From: Colwellia echini
Lineage (GTDB): Bacteria > Pseudomonadota > Gammaproteobacteria > Enterobacterales > Alteromonadaceae
Assembly (NCBI RefSeq): GCF_002843355.2
Contig: NZ_PJAI02000009.1
Location: forward strand, 62,001 to 126,000
Reading direction: 5' to 3'
Length of the DNA: 64,000 nucleotides
Part shown: one piece after another, positions 11,077 through 20,691 of the stretch
How the letters are laid out: the number at the start of each line of letters is the position of its first letter
Position numbering within the stretch: the first letter of the stretch is position 1
Notes under the pieces: generated by a model
Told to the model about the DNA's origin: nothing
The model's input: the letters and a program-made list of their open reading frames with translations, nothing else
Database searches by the model: none
Position numbers and translations under genes: made by a program

Positions 11077-11121
11077 ATTACGTTACCTTATAAAAGTGAT
11101 TTTTTAACTTAGTAAACCCTG

Positions 11122-11138
11122 ATGCTTTTTTTATGCCA
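11122..11138 (-). promoter_or_regulatory. Sigma-54 promoter for the 94-aa/fliS/fliT operon
   Basis: On the minus strand the element reads TGGCATAAAAAAAGCA: a perfect -24 TGGCA, and GC at the correct -12 spacing, with AA in place of TT. It lies 46 bases before the start codon of the first leftward gene, which fits FlrA- or FlrC-dependent expression. Confidence 0.6.
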
Positions 11139-11259
11139 ACTTTATTTTATATATATTTTCTTTGCTTCATCATATGTACCTAACTGCCTGTAGCTAAGTA
11201 AACTATAGCGTTGTTGACTAGTTTTGCTACTTTATTTGAAACAGTAAAACATCTTAAAC

Positions 11260-11273
11260 ATCAATTTTTTGAC
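11260..11273. promoter_or_regulatory. Possible FleQ/FlrA-type operator upstream of flrA
   Basis: The sequence ATCAATTTTTTGAC resembles the published FleQ box GTCA-N-TAAATTGAC, with the same TCA and TTGAC arms and spacing. It lies between the divergent fliS operon and flrA. Several TGTCA/TGACA repeats follow at 11351-11395. This is a pattern match only. Confidence 0.3.
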
Positions 11274-11483
11274 AGTTTTTACTTAAATACAAAACAGTAC
11301 AAATGTGTAGATTGAACTTTAAAAAGCAATTCAACTTTCCATGGAGTATTTTGTCAAAGTTATTGTTCTGACAGATTAATGACGCACATGTGTCAATTTT
11401 TTGTTGATAAATCTTGTTTAAAGGCTAGAATTGTCGGTAATACTATAAAAAATAACTATTTTCCATGCAGTGAAGAGTTAAAT

Positions 11484-13052
11484 ATGAGTGATGACGTAAA
11501 CGTAACACCAAACATAACATCAGCAATAGCACCTGAAACTACAATAGGTATAAATGGGCAAGACTGCCCTCAAAAAATAGGTCTAAAACAAATTATAATT
11601 GTTGATAACGATTTAGCAAGAAGTCAGCAAATTAGTACCGTACTTGCTTTTGTTGGTGAACATTTCATTCATTGCACGCAAGATAATGCTGCCGAAGTAT
11701 TAGCGGATAGTAGTCAAATTTTAACGGTTGTTTTAACCGGTAATGTTAGTGCCGATTGCGCAAATTTAATTAAAAGCAATCCTAGTATTCCGTTTCTTTT
11801 ACACGATGTGCTCGACGCTAATATATTAACAAGTAAAATTAATGTTATTGGCACACTTGCAACGCCACTTAATTATGCCCAGCTTACTGAGCTTATTCAT
11901 CACTGTCATCAATACCATAATAAGTTACCGCGCAGTGGCACTAAACTAAAATCAACCGCCTTGTTTCGCTCTTTAGTGGGCAGTAGCGAGCCTATGTCAC
12001 AAGTTCGATTTTTAATTGAGCAAGTGGCTAAAACCCCTGCCAGTGTTTTAGTGCTTGGTGAGTCGGGTACAGGTAAAGAGGTGGTTGCTCGTAATATTCA
12101 TGATTTGTCAGATCGAGGAAAACAAGCTTTTGTACCTGTTAACTGCGGTGCTATTCCTGCCGAGTTACTTGAAAGTGAATTGTTTGGCCATGAAAAAGGC
12201 GCATTTACTGGCGCTATTTCAACTCGAAAAGGGCGCTTTGAGTTAGCTGAAGGTGGCACATTATTTTTAGATGAAATAGGTGATATGCCGCAACCTATGC
12301 AAGTAAAATTGTTACGTGTTTTGCAAGAGCGCACTTTTGAGCGTGTAGGTGGCAGTAAAAGTATCAAAGCTGATGTACGCATTATTGCAGCAACACATCA
12401 AGATTTAGAAGAAATGATCAAAGAGGGCGGTTTCAGAGAGGATTTATTCTATCGTTTAAATGTGTTTCCGATTGAAACCCCTGCACTGCGTGAACGAAAA
12501 GAAGATATTCCGCTGCTATTAAAAGAGTTATTGTCTCGCTTTGAGCTTGAACAAGGTAAAAGAGTTCGCTTTACCGACAGAGCTATTGAATCGTTAATGG
12601 AGCATCCTTGGGCTGGTAATGTGCGCGAGTTATCTAATTTGATTGAACGTATGTTAATTATGTATGGCGATCAAATTGTAGACGTGGCAGAGCTACCTTT
12701 TAAATACCAACATATAGATGCGCAAGTTTATAATCCTGAATACCCTGAAGAACTTCAAGAACAAGATGTAATCAATGAGCTTTTTTCAGGCTTTGACTTT
12801 GATGATGACGAAGATATTGAAGAAACTAGTTCAGCTGAAGAAGCGTTAACTTCAGCGGTAGATACTGCTTTATTACCCGATGACGGTATTAATTTAAAAG
12901 AACACTTGGCTGATCTTGAAGTGTCATTAATTAATCAATCGTTAACTAAGCATGATTATGTGGTTGCCAGAGCCGCAGAAACCTTAGGGATGCGCAGAAC
13001 AACTTTGGTTGAGAAAATGCGTAAATACGACTTACAAAAGCCAACAGAATAA
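11484..13052 (+). CDS. flrA: FlrA/FleQ-type sigma-54 flagellar master activator
   Basis: The top regulator of the polar flagellar hierarchy. In the 522-aa form, residues about 34-140 are a receiver-like domain in which the usual phosphoryl-accepting aspartate is replaced (VVLTGN at about 82-87). The AAA+ domain follows, with Walker A GESGTGKE at 192-199 and the sigma-54 contact loop GAFTGA. A Fis-type helix-turn-helix ends the protein ([18 protein letters not shown]). LFRSLVG (160-166) and KEVVARN (198-204) match the c-di-GMP contact motifs described for FleQ, so inhibition by c-di-GMP is likely. The ATG at 11484 was chosen because the 35 residues upstream look unlike the family and GAAGAG lies just before it. 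Confidence 0.92.
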   Translation: MSDDVNVTPNITSAIAPETTIGINGQDCPQKIGLKQIIIVDNDLARSQQISTVLAFVGEHFIHCTQDNAAEVLADSSQILTVVLTGNVSADCANLIKSNPSIPFLLHDVLDANILTSKINVIGTLATPLNYAQLTELIHHCHQYHNKLPRSGTKLKSTALFRSLVGSSEPMSQVRFLIEQVAKTPASVLVLGESGTGKEVVARNIHDLSDRGKQAFVPVNCGAIPAELLESELFGHEKGAFTGAISTRKGRFELAEGGTLFLDEIGDMPQPMQVKLLRVLQERTFERVGGSKSIKADVRIIAATHQDLEEMIKEGGFREDLFYRLNVFPIETPALRERKEDIPLLLKELLSRFELEQGKRVRFTDRAIESLMEHPWAGNVRELSNLIERMLIMYGDQIVDVAELPFKYQHIDAQVYNPEYPEELQEQDVINELFSGFDFDDDEDIEETSSAEEALTSAVDTALLPDDGINLKEHLADLEVSLINQSLTKHDYVVARAAETLGMRRTTLVEKMRKYDLQKPTE

Positions 13053-13212
13053 TTTTAGATATTTGGGTTAACAGGATCACGTTATCAGAATCTCCTTATC
13101 AGAAGATGCCACAATGTTTTGAGTTAATTTTTACTTATTAAAGTCAATAGATTGACAAGATGATTTTAATAGTAATAACTATTATCTTGTTGAATTTAAA
13201 GGTTAAAAATAA

Positions 13213-13228
13213 TGGCATAGTAAATGCT
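13213..13228 (+). promoter_or_regulatory. Sigma-54 promoter for flrBC
   Basis: TGGCATAGTAAATGCT has the -24 TGGCA and the -12 GC at the exact sigma-54 spacing. It lies 53 bases before the flrB start, in a 228-base gap after flrA, and fits FlrA-activated class II transcription. Confidence 0.7.
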
Positions 13229-13280
13229 TTACTACAGGTACTAGATAGTTTTATTCAGTACCTATATTAAGGCACAAATT

Positions 13281-14756
13281 ATGGCTCAAGCAATATTAGC
13301 AACAACACCTCAAACGACTCAATCAAACGCGCATGTTAGGTTTAGCAGTGAGCATGTGTCAAATAATGTTGCTGCCAGAAGTAATCCCGCCTTACGTACT
13401 AATGAACGCATGAGTGAGCGAAAATCGCAAAAAAATCTTGCTCAAGAAGCATTTCCGGGTGAATTAGCCGCATTAAGAATACAAGCCGCTAAAGCCTCTA
13501 CTCACCAGTTTAGCTCTACACCTTTGCCATCAAAGCTAGCTGCTAACGCTGAACAAAATAATAGTAGTGAAAGATTAGATGCCCAGTTAGCGGATCAATT
13601 AATTGATGTTATGCCTACCGGTTTAGTTATGCTCGATGGTAACGGTATTGTGGTTAAAATAAACCAAGTCGCTAAAAACTTATTGGATGAACCAATATTA
13701 GGCCAACCTTGGTTTAATGTTATTGCCCGTTCATTTACACCGCGAGAAGACGATTGGCACGAAATTTCGTTAAAAGATGGTCGTCGTGTAAAATTAGAAA
13801 TCACTAGTTTAGGCTCTCAGCCAGGTCAGTTGATCATGATCACAGATTTAACTGAAACCCGTTTACTGCAAGATAAAATATCACAAATGCAACGTCTTTC
13901 CTCATTAGGAAAAATGGTTTCTACGCTTGCTCATCAAATTAGAACGCCATTATCAGCGGCTATTTTGTACGGTGAAAATTTAGCTACGAGTGCATTAGCT
14001 GAAAACTCTCGTCTCAAGTTTCAACAAAAGTTAAATGCGCGTTTACATGATTTAGAGCAGCAAGTGAATGACATGTTATTGTTCTCTAAAAGTGGCACTG
14101 AACAAGTTGTTTCACCACTTAGCGTTAATGAGTTAATAAACGATACCGTGGCTTCAATGGACGCTTTGTTTAGCGAGGCATCTACAAAGGTAAATGTTAA
14201 ATTGGCAGACGATGATCTTTTTATATTAGGTAATAAAAGTGCGTTAACAGGCGCTATTCAAAACTTATTACATAATTCAATTCGGGCTATGAGTACATTA
14301 AAAGCAGCTACTCCTAACAATGACTTTAGCCCACAAATAACTCTGCAAGTTTACAGCCAAGCCAATGATCTTTATTTAAGTGTTAAAGATAATGGGCCAG
14401 GTATTGATGCAAAAATTAGTGACAAAATTTTTCAGCCTTTTTATACCTCAAGTAGTAAAGGCACTGGGTTAGGTCTATCGGTAGTGAAATCGGTTGTTAA
14501 TGCTCACCAAGGTGAAGTGAGCTTACTTAAAGACAACTTGTTTAAAGAAAGTTTACTGAAAGAAAATGATGAAAGTAGCAACGCAAATCTCGATGGCAAT
14601 AATAACTCAGGGGCACATTTTGTTATAAAACTGCCTTTAATTCAGCAAGGTTCAGTACAGCAAGGTTCAGTCGTAGCAAAAAATGAAAATACTGAAAAGC
14701 GTAATGCAACGAATCGTGCTAACGAAATGAACACTAATCAAGTGGGAGAGTACTAA
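13281..14756 (+). CDS. flrB: Flagellar two-component sensor kinase FlrB/FleS
   Basis: A cytoplasmic histidine kinase of 491 aa that phosphorylates FlrC. After a variable N-terminal 100 residues there is a PAS domain (about 105-190, DVMPTGLVMLDGNGIVV). The HisKA domain has the phosphorylated histidine H218 in LAHQIRTPLS. The HATPase domain follows, with an N box (LLHNSIRAMS), DNGPGID and GTGLGLSVVKSVV. No membrane segment is seen. The C-terminal tail is low-complexity and includes a tandem QQGSV duplication (15-bp repeat at 14644-14673). It overlaps flrC by one base (TAATG). Confidence 0.9.
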   Translation: MAQAILATTPQTTQSNAHVRFSSEHVSNNVAARSNPALRTNERMSERKSQKNLAQEAFPGELAALRIQAAKASTHQFSSTPLPSKLAANAEQNNSSERLDAQLADQLIDVMPTGLVMLDGNGIVVKINQVAKNLLDEPILGQPWFNVIARSFTPREDDWHEISLKDGRRVKLEITSLGSQPGQLIMITDLTETRLLQDKISQMQRLSSLGKMVSTLAHQIRTPLSAAILYGENLATSALAENSRLKFQQKLNARLHDLEQQVNDMLLFSKSGTEQVVSPLSVNELINDTVASMDALFSEASTKVNVKLADDDLFILGNKSALTGAIQNLLHNSIRAMSTLKAATPNNDFSPQITLQVYSQANDLYLSVKDNGPGIDAKISDKIFQPFYTSSSKGTGLGLSVVKSVVNAHQGEVSLLKDNLFKESLLKENDESSNANLDGNNNSGAHFVIKLPLIQQGSVQQGSVVAKNENTEKRNATNRANEMNTNQVGEY

Positions 14757-16096
14757 TGACGACACATAAAATTCTTGTAGTTGAAGATGATGCCGGCTTG
14801 CGTGAAGCGCTAGTAGATACTCTTGCATTAGCCGATTACCGTTGTGTTGAAGCTGATTCTGGTGAAGCCGCATTAATTGCCCTTAAAACACACCGAGTTG
14901 ATATTGTTATTAGCGACGTACAAATGGGCGGTATGACGGGGTTATCTTTATTAAAAAGTATTAAAAGCCAGCATCCTAACTTACCCGTATTATTAATGAC
15001 CGCTTATGGCACCATAGATGATGCAGTTCAAGCCATGCAAGATGGCGCGTGTAATTATATAGCTAAGCCTTTTGCGCCCCAAGTATTACTGAACATGGTG
15101 AGTCAATATATGCCACCTGAGGTTGTAAACAAGCATGATCCTATTGTGGCTGATAAGCGCTCTTTAGAATTATTAACGTTAGCTAAAAAGGTTGCCAGTA
15201 CTGAAGCATCGGTAATGATCCTTGGCCCAAGTGGCTCTGGTAAAGAAGTGTTAGCGCAATATGTGCATAATCATTCAAAACGTCATACTGAATCCTTTGT
15301 CGCGATTAATTGTGCAGCTATTCCTGAGAATATGCTTGAAGCAACATTGTTTGGTTATGAAAAAGGTGCATTTACTGGTGCTATTCAAGCTTGTCCTGGT
15401 AAGTTTGAGCAGGCACAGGGCGGTACTATTTTACTTGATGAAATAACCGAAATGGATTTAGGCTTACAAGCGAAAATATTAAGGGTGTTACAAGAGCGTG
15501 AAGTAGAGCGTTTAGGTGGCAGAAAAACCATTAGCCTTGATGTGCGCGTTATTGCTACTAGTAACCGTGATTTAAAACAGGCGGTTAAAGCTGGGCTTTT
15601 CCGTGAAGATTTATATTATCGGTTAAACGTGTTTCCATTAACTTGGTTGCCTTTAGCGCAACGAGTGGATGATATTTTTGTGCTTGCGCAACATTTAGTT
15701 AAACGTCATTGTCAAAAAAATGGCGACGCTATTCCTGAGTTTTCGGGGGCGGCTCGTAGTAAGTTAAATGCTTACACTTGGCCGGGCAATGTACGTGAAT
15801 TAGATAACGTTATTCAACGGGCTCTTATTTTACATACTGATCAATTAATTGATTCTAGTGACTTACTTATTGAAAACTTCGATACGGCGTTAATTGTTGA
15901 GCCTGATAAAATGATTATCAGTGACGATAAACTGGGGAGTGAGCTTAAATTACAAGAGCATCAAATTATTCTCGATACCTTGCAAGCTTGTCATGGCAGT
16001 CGAAAAGATGTTGCCGAGCGATTAGGTATTAGCCCAAGAACGCTGCGATATAAAATTGCTAAAATGCGCGATTCAGGTATTGAAATACCCGCTTAG
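14756..16096 (+). CDS. flrC: Flagellar sigma-54 response regulator FlrC/FleR
   Basis: An NtrC-class regulator of 446 aa that activates class III genes (hook, basal body and core flagellin). The receiver domain is intact, with the acidic pocket E10/D11/D12, phosphorylation site D54 (IVISDVQM) and the conserved lysine in AKPFAP. The AAA+ domain has GPSGSGKE and GAFTGA, and a Fis-type HTH ends the protein (KDVAERLGISPRTLRYKIAKM). Its start codon overlaps the flrB stop, so the pair is translationally coupled. Confidence 0.93.
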   Translation: MTTHKILVVEDDAGLREALVDTLALADYRCVEADSGEAALIALKTHRVDIVISDVQMGGMTGLSLLKSIKSQHPNLPVLLMTAYGTIDDAVQAMQDGACNYIAKPFAPQVLLNMVSQYMPPEVVNKHDPIVADKRSLELLTLAKKVASTEASVMILGPSGSGKEVLAQYVHNHSKRHTESFVAINCAAIPENMLEATLFGYEKGAFTGAIQACPGKFEQAQGGTILLDEITEMDLGLQAKILRVLQEREVERLGGRKTISLDVRVIATSNRDLKQAVKAGLFREDLYYRLNVFPLTWLPLAQRVDDIFVLAQHLVKRHCQKNGDAIPEFSGAARSKLNAYTWPGNVRELDNVIQRALILHTDQLIDSSDLLIENFDTALIVEPDKMIISDDKLGSELKLQEHQIILDTLQACHGSRKDVAERLGISPRTLRYKIAKMRDSGIEIPA

Positions 16097-16113
16097 CATT
16101 ATCAAATTCAGTA

Positions 16114-16138
16114 CTAGAGCCTAGAACCTAGGCTCTAG
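16114..16138. other. Perfect 11-bp stem-loop after flrC
   Basis: CTAGAGCCTAG (16114-16124) pairs with 16128-16138 across an AAC loop, 18 bases after the flrC stop. It is GC-richer than its surroundings. There is no run of T after it, so it may act as a factor-assisted terminator or a 3'-end stabiliser between flrC and the fliE promoter. Confidence 0.6.
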
Positions 16139-16242
16139 GGCTAGTTTCCAATTCTTAATACTCGTACTTAAAAATAACTTCCCTCCATTTATTCTGCTTC
16201 AATTAACCTTTCAACCACTGGCTATACGTTAAATATATATTT

Positions 16243-16258
16243 TGGCATTATGCTTGCA
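16243..16258 (+). promoter_or_regulatory. Sigma-54 promoter for the fliE operon
   Basis: TGGCATTATGCTTGCA matches the sigma-54 consensus in both the -24 (TGGCA) and -12 (TTGCA) boxes with exact spacing. It lies 55 bases before the fliE start and is the best such site in the window. Confidence 0.8.
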
Positions 16259-16313
16259 ACCTCAGTGTTAACTCTTACGAAAACGTAAATAAATTGACAA
16301 AAGTGAGCGCACT

Positions 16314-16682
16314 ATGGATATCAAAGGCAACTCTCTATACAGCCAAATGCAAAGTATGTCATTACAAGCTATGGGCAATAAGCTACCTACAACAGGCGCT
16401 GATGCTATAGGTGTTGATGGCATTCCCGCGAATAGTGTTGGCAAAATCAATCAATCAACCAGCAACTTTGGTGACATGTTAAGTAGCGCGTTAAATAACG
16501 TGAATGAATTACAATCAGATGCGGGTGACAAGAAAAAAGCCTTCGAAATGGGTGATACTAGTGTAACGCTTGCTGAAGTTATGATTGCTTCATCTAAATC
16601 GGGTATTGCATTAGATGCAACGGTGCAAATACGTAATAAGTTTGTTGAAGCATATAAAGAAATAATGAGTATGCCAGTCTAA
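16314..16682 (+). CDS. fliE: Flagellar basal-body protein FliE
   Basis: FliE is the adaptor between the MS ring and the proximal rod and is exported by the flagellar type III system. The 122-aa protein has the conserved C-terminal half: FGDMLSSALNNVNELQ, then VTLAEVMIASSKSGIALDAT and VQIRNKFVEAYKEIMSMPV. It has a variable N-terminus and no cleavable signal, as expected. It is the first gene after the flrC stem-loop and follows a strong sigma-54 element. A 236-base gap separates it from fliF, longer than is common. Confidence 0.93.
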   Translation: MDIKGNSLYSQMQSMSLQAMGNKLPTTGADAIGVDGIPANSVGKINQSTSNFGDMLSSALNNVNELQSDAGDKKKAFEMGDTSVTLAEVMIASSKSGIALDATVQIRNKFVEAYKEIMSMPV

Positions 16683-16918
16683 TTTAGTTGGTCTAAACCA
16701 ATAATAGCTAGGTTACTTTCAATCGAAATAGCTAGCTATATTTTATTCAAGTGCCTTGCTCTTGATGGTTTATCCTCAATTAGTTATGTATCACAGTTAT
16801 GTATCTTAGTTAGGTATATTAGTCGTAAATTTTAATAATCGTATCATCGGTATTATTTATAGGCACTAGGCCAGAATAAAACACCTTGTTATAAAGAACA
16901 GTACAACGGAGAAGTAAA

Positions 16919-18655
16919 GTGGCCGATACAAATGCAATGGTAGCAGCTGATAACAGCGGTAATATGATCGCTAATGAAGATGATAATTCTGATTTAGAAG
17001 AGCAAAAATCAGGATTTGCCGCGTCATTAGGGAATGTCGACTTTTTAAGACAAATAACTATCGTAGTTGCTTTGGCTATTTGTTTAGCTATTGCCATTTT
17101 TGTAATCATGTTAGCTAATGAGCCAGAATACCGCTTTCTGTCTAAGTTACCTACTAAACAATTAATCACCACTATGGACTTTCTTGATGCCAATGAAGTG
17201 GAATATCGTCAAGAAAACAACACTATTTCTGTTCCTACTGATGAATATCAAAATGTAAAATTACTTCTAGCTCGAGAGGGGTTAACAGATGAACCTACTC
17301 AAGGTGAAGATATTTTAATGAAAGATATGGGCTTTGGTGTAAGCCAACGTCTTGAGCGTGAAAGATTAAAATATGGCCGTGAGCAACAACTTGCTAAAAC
17401 GGTAGAGCAATTACAAAGTATTAGCCGTGCTAAAGTGTTATTAGCTATCCCACGTGAAAACGTTTTTGCTCGCCGCGAAAAAAATCCATCCGCTACTGTT
17501 GTGTTAACAATGCAACGCGGAAAAATACTTTCTGAAGAAGAAGTTGATTCAGTTGTCGATATTATTGCCTCAGCGGTACAGGGTTTAACACCAAACCGAG
17601 TTACCGTTACCGACCAAAACGGACGTTTACTTAACTCAGGTTCACAAGACTCTATTTCATCGCGTTCACGTAAAGAGTTTGAAATTGAGCAAAAACGTGA
17701 GCAAGAATACATGGATAAAATTGATAGCATTCTAATTCCTGTTGTTGGTTTAGGTAATTATACGGCGCAAGTAGATATCACCATGGACTTTACTAACGTA
17801 GAAGAAACACAGCGTCGTTATAATTCAGACTTACCAGCATTGCGTAGTGAAATGAATGTTGAAAGTACTAACATTGGTGGTGCTTTAGGCGGTATTCCAG
17901 GCGCTTTATCTAATCAACCGCCAATGGAATCGGCTATCCCTGAAAATGCAGTAGGCGGCGAGCAAAAGAAAACCATGCCAAGTCGTAAACATTCCGAGTC
18001 AACTAAAAATTATGAACTAGATGAAGCCATTAGCCATACTAAGCAACAAGCAGGCGTGATCAGACGAGTAAGTGTTTCGGTTGCCCTTGATTATGTAGCC
18101 GGCGGAACAACTACACCAGCAGAAGATAGCACAAATACACCCGCTGAGTTTGTACCAAGATCAGCCGCTGAAACAGCCAGTATTCGTCGTATATTACAAG
18201 GCAGTATTGGCTTTGACCTTCAACGTGGTGATGTATTAGAAGTCATCACTATTCCGTTTAATCGCCCTGATTATGGTGAAGAAGTAACACTACCTATTTG
18301 GCAACAACCTTGGTTTGTTAAAGTGCTTAAACTTGTTCTAGGTGCTTTGGTTATTATTGTGCTTATTGTTGCCGTGGTTCGTCCTATGCTTAAACGCCTA
18401 ATTTATCCAGATCAATCGCCTAACGATTATGGTGATAAATCACTTGATGGGCATATTGATTTAGGTGATGAAACCATGGATATGCTAACCTCGGACTTTG
18501 ATGCTGGTGCTGTAGGTTTCGCAGCAGATGGTAGTTTACAATTACCTGATTTGCATCGTGATGAAGATGTATTAAAAGCGGTTCGTGCTTTAGTTGCAAA
18601 TGAGCCAGAGCTATCCTCGCAAGTTGTGAAAAGTTGGTTGAACGAAGATGAGTGA
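16919..18655 (+). CDS. fliF: Flagellar MS-ring protein FliF
   Basis: FliF forms the MS ring in the inner membrane. The 578-aa protein has the first membrane helix at about residues 42-64 (TIVVALAICLAIAIFVIML) and the second at about 470-490 (VLGALVIIVLIVAVV). The periplasmic ring-building motifs lie between them, including EQQLAKTVEQL and AKVLLAIPRENVF. The acidic C-terminal tail that binds FliG is present (about 550-578, ending SWLNEDE). The start is GTG with GGAGAAG upstream. It overlaps fliG by 8 bases. Confidence 0.95.
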   Translation: MADTNAMVAADNSGNMIANEDDNSDLEEQKSGFAASLGNVDFLRQITIVVALAICLAIAIFVIMLANEPEYRFLSKLPTKQLITTMDFLDANEVEYRQENNTISVPTDEYQNVKLLLAREGLTDEPTQGEDILMKDMGFGVSQRLERERLKYGREQQLAKTVEQLQSISRAKVLLAIPRENVFARREKNPSATVVLTMQRGKILSEEEVDSVVDIIASAVQGLTPNRVTVTDQNGRLLNSGSQDSISSRSRKEFEIEQKREQEYMDKIDSILIPVVGLGNYTAQVDITMDFTNVEETQRRYNSDLPALRSEMNVESTNIGGALGGIPGALSNQPPMESAIPENAVGGEQKKTMPSRKHSESTKNYELDEAISHTKQQAGVIRRVSVSVALDYVAGGTTTPAEDSTNTPAEFVPRSAAETASIRRILQGSIGFDLQRGDVLEVITIPFNRPDYGEEVTLPIWQQPWFVKVLKLVLGALVIIVLIVAVVRPMLKRLIYPDQSPNDYGDKSLDGHIDLGDETMDMLTSDFDAGAVGFAADGSLQLPDLHRDEDVLKAVRALVANEPELSSQVVKSWLNEDE

Positions 18656-19706
18656 TGAAAAAAATCAAGTCGGCGAATTAGCCGCAGCCCCAATAGGCTT
18701 TGACGTAGATAAGTTAGAAGGCTCTGAAAAAGCAGCGATATTATTGCTTAGCTTATCTGAAGAAGATGCAGCACAAATATTAAAACATCTTGAGCCAAAA
18801 CAAGTGCAGCAAGTAGGTACTGTAATGGCGGCAATGCAAGATTTTACTCAGGAAAAAATTACTGCTGTACATAAGCAATTTATTCATGAGATTCAAAACT
18901 TCTCTACGATTGGTTTCCAAAGTGAAGAGTTTGTACGTAAAGCTTTAACGGCTGCACTTGGCGAAGACAAAGCTGGTAACTTAATTGACCAAATTGTTAT
19001 GGGCGGCGGCGCGAAAGGGCTAGACTCGTTAAAATGGATGGACTCTAAGCAAGTAGCCAATATCATTCGTAATGAGCATCCACAAATTCAAACTATTGTA
19101 CTCTCTTACCTTGAACCTGAGCAGTCGGCTGAGATTATTGGTCAGTTTACTGAGAAAGTGCGTTTAGATTTAATGATGCGTATTGCTAACTTAGAAGAAG
19201 TTCAACCGGCCGCATTACAAGAATTAAATGAGATCATGGAAAAACAGTTTGCCGGACAAGCTGGCGCACAAGCAGCCAAAATGGGCGGTTTAAAAGCTGC
19301 AGCAGATATCATGAACTATCTAGATACTAACGTTGAAGGTATGTTGATGGACTCAATTCGTGAAAATGATGAAGAGATGAGCCAACAAATTCAAGACTTG
19401 ATGTTTGTCTTTGAAAATCTTGCAGATGTTGATGACCGTGGTATGCAAGCCATATTACGAGAAGTACAGCAAGAAGTGTTAATGAAAGCCATTAAAGGTA
19501 CTGATGAAGCCTTAAAAGATAAAATTATGAGTAACATGTCTAAGCGTGCGGCTGAAATGATGCAGGATGATTTAGAAGCGATGGGACCAGTTCGCATTAG
19601 TGAAGTCGAAGCTGCCCAAAAAGAAATTTTATCTATTGCGCGCCGTTTATCTGACTCAGGCGAAATAATGCTTGGCGGTGGTGGTGGCGGTGATGAGTTC
19701 TTATAA
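18648..19706 (+). CDS. fliG: Flagellar motor switch protein FliG
   Basis: FliG joins the MS ring to the C ring and contacts the stator for torque. The 352-aa protein has the N-terminal FliF-binding part, the middle EHPQ motif (NEHPQIQTIVLSYL) and the C-terminal torque helix with charged residues (DDRGMQAILREVQQEVL, then KDKIMSNMSKRAAEM). It ends in a glycine-rich tail GGGGGGDEFL, slightly longer than in E. coli. It overlaps fliF by 8 bases and lies 67 bases before fliH. Confidence 0.95.
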   Translation: MSDEKNQVGELAAAPIGFDVDKLEGSEKAAILLLSLSEEDAAQILKHLEPKQVQQVGTVMAAMQDFTQEKITAVHKQFIHEIQNFSTIGFQSEEFVRKALTAALGEDKAGNLIDQIVMGGGAKGLDSLKWMDSKQVANIIRNEHPQIQTIVLSYLEPEQSAEIIGQFTEKVRLDLMMRIANLEEVQPAALQELNEIMEKQFAGQAGAQAAKMGGLKAAADIMNYLDTNVEGMLMDSIRENDEEMSQQIQDLMFVFENLADVDDRGMQAILREVQQEVLMKAIKGTDEALKDKIMSNMSKRAAEMMQDDLEAMGPVRISEVEAAQKEILSIARRLSDSGEIMLGGGGGGDEFL

Positions 19707-19773
19707 AAAAATTTTAATCCTGAAAGATTAATAGCCCCTAGCAATCGCTAACATATCAGCAAAAGGTATTGTC

Positions 19774-20568
19774 ATGAGTAAACCACCGGTTCGAATTATA
19801 AAAGCGTCACAAAATGACTCGCCTGATGTGTGGTCGTTACCTAATGTGCAAAGTACACCTACCGAGCAAGATAATAATAAAACTAATGCTTTAGGTAAAA
19901 AAAGCAATTGGGTGTTTGAGCCACCAGAGCCAGAAGAAATTGAACCAGAGCCGTTAACAGCACAAGACATTGAAGAAATTCGACAAGCGGCTAGTGAAGA
20001 AGGCTTTAATCAAGGTAAAGAAGAAGGCTTTGCTAAAGGTTATGAAGAAGGTAAAGCCCAAGGTATTGAAGAAGGTACAGTGCAAGGTATTGAAGTTGGT
20101 ACTGAACAAGGGCTTACTTTAGGTAAAGAACAGATTGACGAACAAGCAGCTAATTTAGAAAAACTAATAGAGCAATTACATAAGCCACTTGCCGATGTTG
20201 ACAAAAATGTTGAGGAGCAATTACTAAATTTAGTTTTACAATTAACTGAAGCGGTAGTGCTACACGAGGCAAAAACCAATCCAGACATTTTAATGGCCGC
20301 CATTGCTACCGGCATTAAAAGTTTACCAAGTAGTGAAGCGCAAACCCAAATTTGTTTAAACCCAAGTGATATAAAATTGGTAGAGAAACAATTTGGCGCC
20401 AAGCATATCGCCGAGCAAGGCTGGCGCTTATTACCCGCGCCACAAATTCCACAGGGCAGTTGTCAAATTGAAAACAGCACTTCTAATATCGACTTGCAAA
20501 TGAAAGCTCGGTTAAAGCAAGTACTGGAACCTTTCTTGCAAGATGCTCTACATCAGTCAGATGACTAA
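19774..20568 (+). CDS. fliH: Flagellar export ATPase regulator FliH
   Basis: FliH binds the FliI ATPase and docks it at the export gate. The 264-aa protein has the typical layout: a divergent N-terminus, a glycine-repeat helix at about residues 76-119 with G every four residues (EGFNQGKEEGFAKGYEEGK and onward, about ten repeats), and a C-terminal FliI-binding domain ending in QVLEPFLQDAL. Its stop codon is built into a perfect 28-bp palindrome. Confidence 0.9.
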   Translation: MSKPPVRIIKASQNDSPDVWSLPNVQSTPTEQDNNKTNALGKKSNWVFEPPEPEEIEPEPLTAQDIEEIRQAASEEGFNQGKEEGFAKGYEEGKAQGIEEGTVQGIEVGTEQGLTLGKEQIDEQAANLEKLIEQLHKPLADVDKNVEEQLLNLVLQLTEAVVLHEAKTNPDILMAAIATGIKSLPSSEAQTQICLNPSDIKLVEKQFGAKHIAEQGWRLLPAPQIPQGSCQIENSTSNIDLQMKARLKQVLEPFLQDALHQSDD

Positions 20569-20595
20569 ATAACTGACGGTTAACCGTCAGTTATT
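20568..20595. repeat. 28-bp perfect palindrome at the fliH stop codon
   Basis: Two perfect 14-base arms meet at a central GTTAAC. The left arm begins with the last base of the fliH stop codon. No T-run follows. It could form a hairpin in the fliH-fliI mRNA or, as DNA, a symmetrical protein-binding site. It sits in an unusually wide gap of 123 bases between fliH and fliI. Confidence 0.8.
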
Positions 20596-20691
20596 GAATA
20601 CCACTATCAATAAGTTAACTTAAGCTTCTATTGAAAAGAATGGTGAATTGCTTTTAGTCGCTGATGCTAAACTCTCAAGGTCAATAAAACT

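Noticed and set aside
12098..12382. Antisense frame inside the flrA AAA+ domain
   Set aside because: It lies wholly within a conserved domain on the other strand and has no family resemblance or ribosome binding site.
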